DNA of 5,021 bases from NCBI GenBank assembly GCA_021779635.1, contig JAJYAH010000584.1, positions 1 to 5,021 of the forward strand. Direction: 5' to 3'. The position numbers and the translations under genes are program-made. The stretch's first letter is position 1. Each line of letters opens with the position of its first letter. Source of the stretch: Pseudomonadota bacterium. Its GTDB lineage: Bacteria > Pseudomonadota > Alphaproteobacteria > Rhizobiales > Xanthobacteraceae. Under the pieces are notes generated by a model. The model worked only from the letters and a program-made list of their open reading frames with translations, searched no databases and was not told the DNA's origin. Of this stretch, positions 1-5,021 are shown one piece after another.

Positions 1-153
1 AACAAGTTTTCTCCCGAGGTGCGTGATCGCGCGGTTCGGATGGTGCTGGATCATGAGCGCGAGCACCCGTCGCGTTGGGCGGCGATCGTCTCGATAGCGG
101 GGAAGATCGGCTGCACCGGGCAGACCCTCAACGAATGGCTCAAGAAGGCGGAG
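1..153 (+). mobile_element. IS3-family insertion sequence fragment (left part of orfA)
   Basis: The sequence encodes the helix-turn-helix N-terminus typical of IS3-family OrfA: a start-proximal [18 protein letters not shown] segment, then [15 protein letters not shown] and [10 protein letters not shown]. This similarity stops after codon 51 (base 153). The remaining part of OrfA (leucine zipper), the whole DDE-containing OrfB and the right terminal repeat are absent from the window. The left end of the element must lie just upstream of base 1. The element cannot transpose on its own. The exact breakpoint is inferred from where family resemblance ends, so it may be off by several codons. Confidence 0.85.
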
Positions 154-318
154 CTCGGGATTTCGGTCCAGGGGCAGGACGGCAACGGCGCGTGGAGGGC
201 CGCCTGCCACATCGCCCAGAAGCTCGGGCTGGCGCTTACCGCCCGGTTCGTCTGGCGCGAGAAGGATGGCGCGGCATTTCCCGGCATCAGCGGGCAGTTC
301 ACCGTCCCAGGGCGCTGA
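1..318 (+). pseudogene. Chimeric reading frame: truncated IS3 OrfA fused to unrelated tail
   Basis: The OrfA frame stays open past the loss of transposase similarity and ends at TGA 316-318. Codons 1-51 are IS3 OrfA; codons 52-105 (starting [18 protein letters not shown]) do not look like any OrfA I know and include a segment [15 protein letters not shown]. The tail may be the 3' remnant of another gene into which the IS inserted or recombined, or chance read-through in GC-rich DNA. The true start codon lies upstream of the window, since family members have a few residues before NKFSPEV; the internal ATG at 40 is not a likely start. If expressed, it would give a DNA-binding stub without catalytic domain. 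I do not recognise the tail. Confidence 0.6.
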
Positions 319-427
319 GGCGCGACGGCGGTCGCCCCCGCGGGGCCGCTACCCCCTTGTATCTCTCCATTGCCGGCCGAGACGAAGGCGGCAGGGCTAT
401 CGGTGGACGGGAGTCCAATTTTCACAA

Positions 428-874
428 TCAGGTCAACTCCATTTCCCGCGGCGTATCGATCTCAACTTTCGTTCTCAGGCGGACCTTGAGCGCGTCAACC
501 ACCTTCATCGTTCGTTCCAGCGTGATGCCGAAATACTCGTTCCGTTCGTCGCGGGAGACTTGGGACTCATGAACGCCGAGACGCTTTGCCAACTCCCGCT
601 GTGAAATTCCTTGGGCGATCCTCAGCGAGACCAGCAAGTGCCCTAGGCCTCTGAAATTTTCGAGGTCGTCAAACTCACCGCGCTTCAGGCGCTCGTAGCT
701 CTCCACCTCTTCGACGAACTGAAGACGAAACGCTTCCATGGGGTCGGTCACCCGCTTGATCTCTTCGTCCGACAGGCCCGCCGTCTTCAGCCGTGCCCGA
801 TGCTCGGCGAGGCGCTCCTGCTCCGCAGCCAAGCGGGCGACCGCTTCTTTGTATTCAGCGTCATTGCGAATCAT
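428..874 (-). CDS. XRE-family HTH regulator, putative antitoxin of the DUF6932 module
   Basis: The 148-residue protein has two parts. Residues 1-75 are charged and predicted helical, with a likely coiled coil around residues 5-30 (repeated Ala, Leu, Glu, Arg) and a second helix around 45-66. Residues 79-135 form a Cro/C1-type (XRE) helix-turn-helix: [19 protein letters not shown] is the scaffold and first helices, and [17 protein letters not shown] contains the recognition helix. The ATG at 874-872 overlaps the TGA of the upstream gene in an ATGA arrangement, so translation is probably coupled. A GGAGA at 885-881, six bases upstream, supports this start. Inferred role: DNA-binding partner that neutralises the nucleotidyltransferase-like protein and represses their shared promoter. 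The gene order (toxin first, antitoxin second) recalls HigBA-type systems, but the partner is not a HigB RNase. The alternative is a plain regulator with no antitoxin role. No clear terminator with a T-run is visible downstream. Confidence 0.85.
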   Translation of the reverse strand: MIRNDAEYKEAVARLAAEQERLAEHRARLKTAGLSDEEIKRVTDPMEAFRLQFVEEVESYERLKRGEFDDLENFRGLGHLLVSLRIAQGISQRELAKRLGVHESQVSRDERNEYFGITLERTMKVVDALKVRLRTKVEIDTPREMELT

Positions 875-1446
875 GCCAGGTCTCCGCGGTGGATTTTGAT
901 GATGCCCCGCCGGGTTCCGTCGCGCCGGGACTGGCGAAACGCAGAGGGGAATTCGAGGTCGTTGCCGTGCCTGTCACGGATGCCGCTGCCCAGGCCGAGG
1001 TCGGGCACATGCGGATACAGCTCAACCCGATAGCGGTGCCACATCGGCAGCTGCTTCTTCGGATAGCCGCGATATGGCCTTCGTGTGCTGGGATCCCACG
1101 TCCAGACTTTGCCCGGGTCGAGCAGGTTCAGCTCACGCACCAGTTTCCCGGTTTTCAGCCGGTCCAGGTCACAGACGAAGTACCCGTCGATATCGTTCGG
1201 GTGCTCCTTATCCTCGGCAAAAGAGCCGTCGGCGAAGATCTCCGTGATCCCTACCTGCCAAAGCTGCCTTGTCAGGATTTCGAGATTGTCGACGAGGGTC
1301 GCTCGCCACGCACTGTCCCAGTTCGGCCACTGACCGGGGTCCCCGGGTCCTTGGACAAGGACCGATTGGTGAAGCTCGGCGAACGACACCTCGTAATCAC
1401 CGGGCGGCAAGAGGCCGGATGGCGCAAAGGGCGGAATCACCCCCAT
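871..1446 (-). CDS. DUF6932-like nucleotidyltransferase-fold protein, putative toxin
   Basis: The 191-residue protein starts with IPPF and GLLPPGDYEVSFAEL, the N-terminal pattern I associate with DUF6932 proteins. A helical stretch (RATLVDNLEILTRQLWQVG, residues 48-66) leads into a minimal nucleotidyltransferase core: strand plus DGSFAEDK (Gly74-Ser75), then the acidic pair Asp85-Ile-Asp87, with Glu142 in RVELYPH a candidate third carboxylate. These are the GS...DxD features of the polymerase-beta-like superfamily. The family call comes from memory of its patterns, not from a search. The substrate is unknown; related toxins such as AbiEii/MenT transfer nucleotides to RNA. The ATG at 1446-1444 is supported by GGAAAGG at 1461-1455, eight bases upstream, and by a promoter 28 bases above. 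The gene overlaps the downstream XRE gene by four bases. Inference: toxic enzyme of a two-gene module. It could instead be a non-toxic modifying enzyme with a dedicated regulator. Confidence 0.75.
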   Translation of the reverse strand: MGVIPPFAPSGLLPPGDYEVSFAELHQSVLVQGPGDPGQWPNWDSAWRATLVDNLEILTRQLWQVGITEIFADGSFAEDKEHPNDIDGYFVCDLDRLKTGKLVRELNLLDPGKVWTWDPSTRRPYRGYPKKQLPMWHRYRVELYPHVPDLGLGSGIRDRHGNDLEFPSAFRQSRRDGTRRGIIKIHRGDLA

Positions 1447-1473
1447 GGGCGGGACCTTTCCGTCAGTGACAAT

Positions 1474-1502
1474 TTTTTAGCCACACTTGATAAAAATGTC
1501 AA
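1474..1502 (-). promoter_or_regulatory. Sigma70-type promoter of the DUF6932-XRE operon
   Basis: On the minus strand a perfect -35 box TTGACA (1502-1497) is followed by a 17-base spacer and a -10 box TAAAAA (1479-1474, four of six consensus bases). This places transcription start near 1467, giving a leader of about 20 bases before the ATG at 1446 that includes the ribosome binding site. The AT-rich stretch stands out from the GC-rich surroundings. Start position is predicted, not observed. Confidence 0.7.
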
Positions 1503-1504
1503 GT
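1485..1504. promoter_or_regulatory. Inverted repeat overlapping the -35 box, candidate operator
   Basis: ACTTGA (1485-1490) and TCAAGT (1499-1504) are perfect 6-base inverted arms separated by eight bases. The dyad covers the -35 box and most of the spacer of the operon promoter, so a dimeric HTH protein bound here would exclude RNA polymerase. The XRE protein encoded by the operon is the natural candidate ligand (inference). Confidence 0.55.
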
Positions 1505-1530
1505 ATGGCTATAAGACCATTGTTGACATT
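1495..1530. promoter_or_regulatory. Second, longer inverted repeat upstream of the promoter
   Basis: Arms at 1495-1508 (AATGTCAAGTATGG) and 1517-1530 (CCATTGTTGACATT) match at 12 of 14 positions, with the outer eight bases perfect, around an 8-base centre CTATAAGA. The left arm shares the TGTCAA of the -35 box. With the repeat at 1485-1504, this makes three TTGA-containing half-sites (1487, 1502 on the minus strand, 1523), consistent with cooperative binding of an autorepressor. A hairpin in a transcript reading through from the upstream helicase remnant is the alternative. Confidence 0.5.
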
Positions 1531-1601
1531 GGCGTCATGCCGCGTGGGGCGCTCAGGGCTGGTCCAGGAACATTGTTGGGCAGCGCAGAGGCTTCGTAGC
1601 A

Positions 1602-2141
1602 TCAGCCGGGCTGACGCCCCGCGGTGGAAGAGGACAATTCTGCGGGCGGCTTGGTTGGCCGAGCGGTATCCGTTGTCGAATAGCTGCCCTGGAGGTCAGG
1701 AACGAGCGGAGCATCTGGCGGTGGTTCCAGAGTGTCCGAGCCGCACTTGATAAGAAAATCGGCGATTGCGTCAAATGCTTCGGGGTCATTTGTTCGGTCA
1801 AGCGGGTTGCCGGGTGGCACCCAGATGATCGTAGCATAGCGTGCTCGGGTGAGCAGGACACGATAACTGTTGATCTGGTTGGCGATGAATTCCGGATCGC
1901 GTGGCAGTGTCCAATCCGTGCCGCGAAAGCGGCGGACGCGCCAGTGCGGTCGCGCCGGCTCGCGCACCAGGTCGCCGCCCCAGCACAGGCCGACATAATC
2001 AAGCTCAAGCCCCTGGCAACAGAATTCGCTGGCTGGAACCTCCAGCGCATCGGATGCCCGGACATCTTCGGGCCAGCGGTCGAGAAACCAGCGGCAGACC
2101 GCGAAGCACCGGTCCAGGACACCCTCCAGCACGCCCGACAA
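1602..2141 (-). pseudogene. C-terminal remnant of a DUF2075-type DNA/RNA helicase
   Basis: The frame gives 179 residues that resemble the last quarter of DUF2075-type superfamily 1 helicases, proteins usually of about 600-700 residues. RASDALEV, then SEFCCQGLELDYVGLCWGGD (residues 38-57) corresponds to helicase motif V, and NSYRVLLTRAR (91-101) to motif VI with its arginine finger, followed by WVP and a DRTNDPEAFDAIADFL tail. The Walker A and B motifs and the first RecA domain are missing. The first codon (TTG at 2141) is immediately preceded by an in-frame TGA (2144-2142), so this is not a natural gene start. An adjacent minus-strand frame is open upstream to 2212, so a frameshift near 2140 could link a little more of the gene. 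The last 30 residues, rich in Thr, Ser and Pro, look unconserved. DUF2075 proteins often occur in defence and mobile contexts; this copy cannot hydrolyse ATP. Confidence 0.75.
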
Positions 2142-2301
2142 TCACCGAAAGTGCCAGATTGCAGCGCCCCCACGATCAGAACTCCGAAACCCACTTGCCG
2201 GCGAAAGACCAACCCGACTAAGGTTCTGAAGTCGCAAGTGCTTTCTCATTCGTGGTCGTCGCCTCCCTCACCCGGATTTTCGCGCTGTATCGTGATGGTC
2301 C

Positions 2302-2330
2302 TCGGGTTACGGTTGCGGGCTGCAACCCGA
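2302..2330. repeat. Short hairpin-forming inverted repeats
   Basis: GGTTGC (2311-2316) and GCAACC (2322-2327) form a perfect 6-bp stem with a 5-base loop. The outer TCGGGTT (2302-2308) and AACCCGA (2324-2330) form an alternative 7-bp stem, so the two structures are mutually exclusive. No T-run follows on either strand, which argues against a standard intrinsic terminator. Function unknown. Confidence 0.45.
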
Positions 2331-2382
2331 CCCTACCTGGAGCGGCCACGGCGGCCGCCCGGCCGGCCATCGCTGTGGATAG

Positions 2383-2429
2383 GTGGCCCGCAGTACGCCG
2401 AAAACGCGGCGGTCGCTCCGGCGGGCCAC
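2383..2429. repeat. Nested hairpin, 9-bp perfect outer stem
   Basis: GTGGCCCGC (2383-2391) and GCGGGCCAC (2421-2429) are perfect inverted arms; with one G-U pair the stem extends to 2381-2391/2421-2431. Inside the 29-base loop, CGCCG (2396-2400) and CGGCG (2407-2411) form a second 5-bp stem capped by AAAACG. Such nesting suggests a folded RNA, a protein-binding site or an origin-type element rather than chance, though GC-rich DNA raises the chance rate. Orientation is undetermined. Confidence 0.5.
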
Positions 2430-2569
2430 TTGTCCGCAGGTGCTGCACCACCAGCAGCGACACGACTCTCAATTCGTTGATGCCTGCCAAAAAGGTCCAA
2501 AGAGCACGAAACCGGTAACGGATGGTCGGTGATGGGAGCAGAATCGAGTAGCAGACGTGGCGGACCGCC

Positions 2570-3499
2570 ATGAAATGGCGTCGGTTTACGCGGCGACTAT
2601 TCCATCTGACCTACCATGCCTTTCGGGAAACCTGGCGTGAACTGGCCGGGTTTGCCGCTGCGATCGGGTTCCTTTCGATCGTTCGCTTTATTCCAGAAAA
2701 TGGGTATGCGTTTATCAATAAATTCAAATATATACTAAAATATATTCTGTCTTTTCTGGCGATCTTTGTTTTCTTCGCATTTTTATTCAAGATAATAAGA
2801 TACATCATTAGAAGCTGGTCGGACGTCCTCCCGGCCAAAGATGAGAGGAGGTTTTACGCCGTCCCGTACAGCGCCTCCTCCGACAGGGACCAGTTCGAAC
2901 TGGCGCGCATGGCCCGGGCGAAGTTTGGCGAGACTTTCCCCGATGAAGTCGATCTGTTTGCCGTCCGGCATGGATGCGCGCTCGGGCTTCGTCTGACCAT
3001 CGACGACGGAACGAACGTGGGGTTCCTGGATGTCTATCATCTGACCGAAGCCGCCATGCACCGCTGGCTGAACGGGGAGTTGGATGAACGCCGAATGGCT
3101 GCTGAACATTTCGAGCCAATCCCACCGGCGAACGAACGGGCGGATCGGGAAATTTCCTTCATGCTCGGGGCACTGCTGGTGGACACCTCAAGCCCCTATG
3201 TCAATCATCACCTTGCCCGCATCTTCATCGATGCCGGCAAGGACTATTTCAGCGAGCAGTGTTACGGATTCACGGCCGTGCACGTCAACGCGACGATCTT
3301 TTCAGAGGCTGGCAAGCGCTGGGCAGAAGCGGAAGGATTCCGGGAAGCGATCGCCGGGGACAGGCGCGGCCGCCATGGCGGGGGCCATGCGGTCTATCGC
3401 GTCACTTTGCAGCCCGCCAGGAATCTGGTCAGGAACTCATACCGCTGCCACAACCCAAACCTCACATGCCAATACGTGCTCCGCCTCCGCCCCGCATAG
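2570..3499 (+). CDS. Two-TM membrane protein with cytosolic GNAT-like domain
   Basis: I do not recognise a named family. The 309-residue protein begins with a basic segment (KWRRFTRR), then a hydrophobic stretch at about 25-41 and a long one at about 54-80 (ILSFLAIFVFFAFLF), followed by basic residues; by the positive-inside rule both ends are cytosolic. The soluble part from about 95 shows a strand-helix order like the second half of a GNAT acetyltransferase: strand FMLGALLVD (197-205), helix HHLARIFIDAGKDYFSE (213-229), strand FTAVHVNAT (234-242), then GKRWAEAEGF (248-257) and strand AVYRVTL (274-280). The usual acetyl-CoA loop (Q/RxxGxG) is not visible, so activity is doubtful. The tail from about 282 looks unstructured. 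The ATG at 2570 lacks a strong ribosome binding site, but a TAG at 2549 closes the frame upstream and the next internal Met lies beyond the membrane segments. The membrane part is very AT-rich with ATA and AGA codons. Convergent with phaC. Confidence 0.7.
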   Translation: MKWRRFTRRLFHLTYHAFRETWRELAGFAAAIGFLSIVRFIPENGYAFINKFKYILKYILSFLAIFVFFAFLFKIIRYIIRSWSDVLPAKDERRFYAVPYSASSDRDQFELARMARAKFGETFPDEVDLFAVRHGCALGLRLTIDDGTNVGFLDVYHLTEAAMHRWLNGELDERRMAAEHFEPIPPANERADREISFMLGALLVDTSSPYVNHHLARIFIDAGKDYFSEQCYGFTAVHVNATIFSEAGKRWAEAEGFREAIAGDRRGRHGGGHAVYRVTLQPARNLVRNSYRCHNPNLTCQYVLRLRPA

Positions 3500-3514
3500 C
3501 ATCCGCGACCGCGG

Positions 3515-3534
3515 CGGCCGGATTGCACCGGCCG
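3515..3534. terminator. GC-rich hairpin between convergent genes, possible terminator
   Basis: CGGCCGG (3515-3521) and CCGGCCG (3528-3534) form a perfect 7-bp, all-G/C stem with loop ATTGCA. It lies 15 bases after the stop of the membrane-protein gene and about 107 bases past the phaC stop on the other strand. There is no T-run on either side, so it is at best a weak or non-canonical bidirectional terminator. Position between two converging genes is the main support. Confidence 0.35.
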
Positions 3535-3640
3535 AAGCACCGCGCCCCAACGGCGATGGAGCGCGAAACAAATCGACCACAGCGTTCGCCGGGCCGGCAC
3601 GCGATAGGTCGGAAGTTGGCGCGATCGAGCGTTCCGGCCC

Positions 3641-5021
3641 TCAGCTAATCCGCACCTTCACGTAGCTTCCCGGCGCGTCCTCGATGGGCTTGAGTTTGCC
3701 GGTGCCGGGGATGCGGGCGGGGACTTCGGTGTTGTCGAGGCTGGTGATCCAGTGGTGCCAGTCCGGCCACCAGGAGCCGGCGATCTCGGTCGCGCCGGTG
3801 AACCAGGCCTCCGGCTCGGGGGGCAGTTCCTCGTTGATCCAGTGGCTGTATTTGCCCGAATCGGGCGGGTTCACCACGCCGGCGATATGGCCGGAGGCGG
3901 CGAGCACGAAGCGCTTCGATCCGCCCAGCAATTGCGTGCCGCGATAGGTCGAGCGCCAGGGCGCGATATGGTCCTCGCGGGTGGAGAGGAAATAGGCCGG
4001 CGTCTTGATGGTGCCGAGGTCGATCGGCTCGTCGCCGAGCGTGATCGCCCCCGGCTCGATCAGCTGGTTCTCCTGATACATCTTGCGCAGATAGAAACTG
4101 TGCATGCGCGCCGGCATGCGGGTCGAATCGCTGTTCCAGTAGAGGAGGTCGAACGGGAACGGCTCGTTGCCGAGGAGATAGTTGTTGACCACGAACGACC
4201 AGATCAGGTCGTTGGCGCGCAGCATGTTGAAGGTGGTCGCCATCTCGCTGCCTTCGAGATAGCCGCGGCGGCTCATCTTCTCCTCGAGCGCGCGCAGCTG
4301 CTCCTCGTCGATGAAGACGCCGAGCTCGCCGGCCTCGGCGAAATCGAGCATGGTGACGAAGAAGGTCGCGCTCCTGATCCGCTCGTCCTTCCGGCGCGCC
4401 ATCCAGGCCAGCGTGGAAGCGAGCAGCGTGCCGCCGAGGCAGTAGCCGATGGCGTTGACCTCGCGCTCCCCGGTCGCCTTGGCGATGGCGTCGAGCGCGG
4501 CGAGGGTGCCGTCGAACATATAGTCCTGGAAGTCCTTCTCGGCCAGCCGCGCGTCCGGGTTGACCCAGGAGATCATGAACACGGTATGGCCCTGGGAGAC
4601 CGCCCAGCGCACCAGGCTGTTCTTGGGGCGCAGATCGAGAATGTAGAATTTGTTGATCCACGGCGGAATGATCAGCAGCGGGCGCTTGAGCACCTGCCCG
4701 GTCGCCGGCGCATACTGGATCAGCTGCATGAGATCGTTCTGGAACACCACAGTGCCGGGCGAGACGCCGATGTTCTCGCCGAGCTGGAAGGCCTCGGTGT
4801 CGGTCATCTTGATGTGCAGCCTGCCCTTGCCGCGCTCGAGATCGGCGAGCAGGTTGGAGAGGCCCTTGAGCAGATTCTCGCCCCCCGATTCGACGGTGCG
4901 GCGCAGCACCTCGGGGTTGGTGAGCACGAAGTTCGAGGGGCTCATCGCGTCGATGAACTGGCGGGAGTAGAAATCCACCTTCTGCGCCGTCTTGGCGTCC
5001 AGCCCGTCCACCTGGGTCACC
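3641..5021 (-). CDS. phaC: Class I poly(3-hydroxyalkanoate) polymerase PhaC, 5' end beyond window
   Basis: PhaC polymerises (R)-3-hydroxyacyl-CoA into polyhydroxyalkanoate at the surface of cytosolic storage granules. The visible 459 residues cover the end of the PhaC N-terminal domain and the complete alpha/beta-hydrolase catalytic domain. Family signatures are NFVLTNPEVLRRT (30-42), PLLIIPPWINKFYILDL (114-130), the lipase-like box GYCLGG with nucleophile Cys194, the general Asp350 in STREDHIAPW, and His378 in ASGHIAGVVNPP. The Asp-to-His spacing (28) equals that in the Cupriavidus necator enzyme (Cys319, Asp480, His508), and Cys-to-Asp differs by only five. By this alignment about 125 N-terminal residues lie outside the window, so the GTG at 5020 is not a real start. 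The tail GSYVKVRIS ends at TGA 3643-3641, a normal class I C-terminus. The frame is intact, the triad is complete, and the gene appears functional. No phaA, phaB or phaZ partner is within the window. Confidence 0.97.
   Translation of the reverse strand, partial: VTQVDGLDAKTAQKVDFYSRQFIDAMSPSNFVLTNPEVLRRTVESGGENLLKGLSNLLADLERGKGRLHIKMTDTEAFQLGENIGVSPGTVVFQNDLMQLIQYAPATGQVLKRPLLIIPPWINKFYILDLRPKNSLVRWAVSQGHTVFMISWVNPDARLAEKDFQDYMFDGTLAALDAIAKATGEREVNAIGYCLGGTLLASTLAWMARRKDERIRSATFFVTMLDFAEAGELGVFIDEEQLRALEEKMSRRGYLEGSEMATTFNMLRANDLIWSFVVNNYLLGNEPFPFDLLYWNSDSTRMPARMHSFYLRKMYQENQLIEPGAITLGDEPIDLGTIKTPAYFLSTREDHIAPWRSTYRGTQLLGGSKRFVLAASGHIAGVVNPPDSGKYSHWINEELPPEPEAWFTGATEIAGSWWPDWHHWITSLDNTEVPARIPGTGKLKPIEDAPGSYVKVRIS

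Larger units (their letters stand above)
2142..2569. other. Gene-free region with strong dyad structure
   Basis: No frame here gives a recognisable protein. Frames are open on both strands (plus 2252-2518, minus 2571-2218), as expected where G+C is high and stops are rare, and neither shows a family motif or a convincing ribosome binding site. The stretch 2340-2370 is almost pure G+C and contains GCGGCCGC (2351-2358) and GGCCGGCC (2361-2368). The rest holds the inverted repeats listed separately. The part next to 2142 may include decayed helicase sequence. Confidence 0.5.

Noticed and set aside
336..345. CCCCGCGGGG palindrome downstream of the XRE gene as terminator
   Set aside because: It leaves no loop for a stable hairpin and no T-run follows on the minus strand.
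793..1599. 268-codon plus-strand open frame
   Set aside because: It lies antisense to the DUF6932-XRE operon, which has motifs, ribosome binding sites and a promoter; the plus-strand translation has no recognisable domain.
1484..1753. CACTTGATAA occurs at 1484-1493 and again at 1744-1753
   Set aside because: Several 10-base repeats are expected by chance in 5 kb, and the second copy is coding sequence of the helicase remnant.
2374..2382. TGTGGATAG, one mismatch from a DnaA box
   Set aside because: A single one-mismatch 9-mer is expected about once by chance in a window of this size; no cluster or AT-rich unwinding region beside it.
2218..2571. Open frames on both strands (minus 117 codons, plus 88 codons at 2252-2518)
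   Set aside because: No motif, no convincing ribosome binding site, and both frames are open over the same DNA as expected at high G+C. A real small gene cannot be excluded without homologues.
3645..4661. 338-codon minus-strand frame rich in Arg, Ala and His
   Set aside because: It is the shifted frame of phaC; the composition is typical of a GC-rich shadow frame.
1..5021. tRNA, rRNA or CRISPR array
   Set aside because: No cloverleaf-like sequence with a conserved T-arm, no rRNA-like stretch and no regularly spaced direct repeats were found by eye.

Overview
The window looks like a high-GC alphaproteobacterial chromosome in which an accessory patchwork lies beside a core metabolic gene. The best taxonomic clue is the right-hand gene, a class I poly(3-hydroxyalkanoate) synthase (phaC) with strong GC-rich codon preference. 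The presence of IS3-type, DUF2075-type and DUF6932-type fragments also fits, but the genus cannot be fixed from this sequence.

Layout, left to right. (1) Bases 1-153 are the N-terminal part of an IS3-family transposase OrfA, cut at its right side and running in frame into unrelated sequence up to a stop at 318. (2) Bases 428-1446, minus strand, hold a compact two-gene operon: a DUF6932-like nucleotidyltransferase-fold protein, then an XRE-type helix-turn-helix protein whose start overlaps the first gene's stop by four bases. A good promoter (TTGACA, 17 bases, TAAAAA) with overlapping inverted repeats lies directly upstream. This is the most interesting item: it has the architecture of an autoregulated toxin-antitoxin or defence module. 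(3) Bases 1602-2141, minus strand, are the C-terminal piece of a DUF2075-type helicase (motifs V and VI retained, ATPase half gone). (4) Bases 2142-2569 hold no gene I can support but contain strong nested inverted repeats. (5) Bases 2570-3499, plus strand, encode a protein with two membrane segments followed by a cytosolic domain resembling a degenerate GNAT acetyltransferase fold. Its membrane part is about 25% G+C against a GC-rich background. (6) Bases 3500-3640 separate this gene from the convergent phaC and carry a perfect 7-bp hairpin. (7) Bases 3641-5021, minus strand, are the C-terminal three-quarters of PhaC; its N-terminus lies beyond the window edge.

Functionally, phaC is housekeeping carbon storage. 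Everything to its left looks acquired and partly decayed: one IS remnant, one helicase remnant, one intact-looking two-gene module and one orphan membrane protein. The genes do not form a single pathway. The intact module and the membrane protein are the candidates for undescribed biology.
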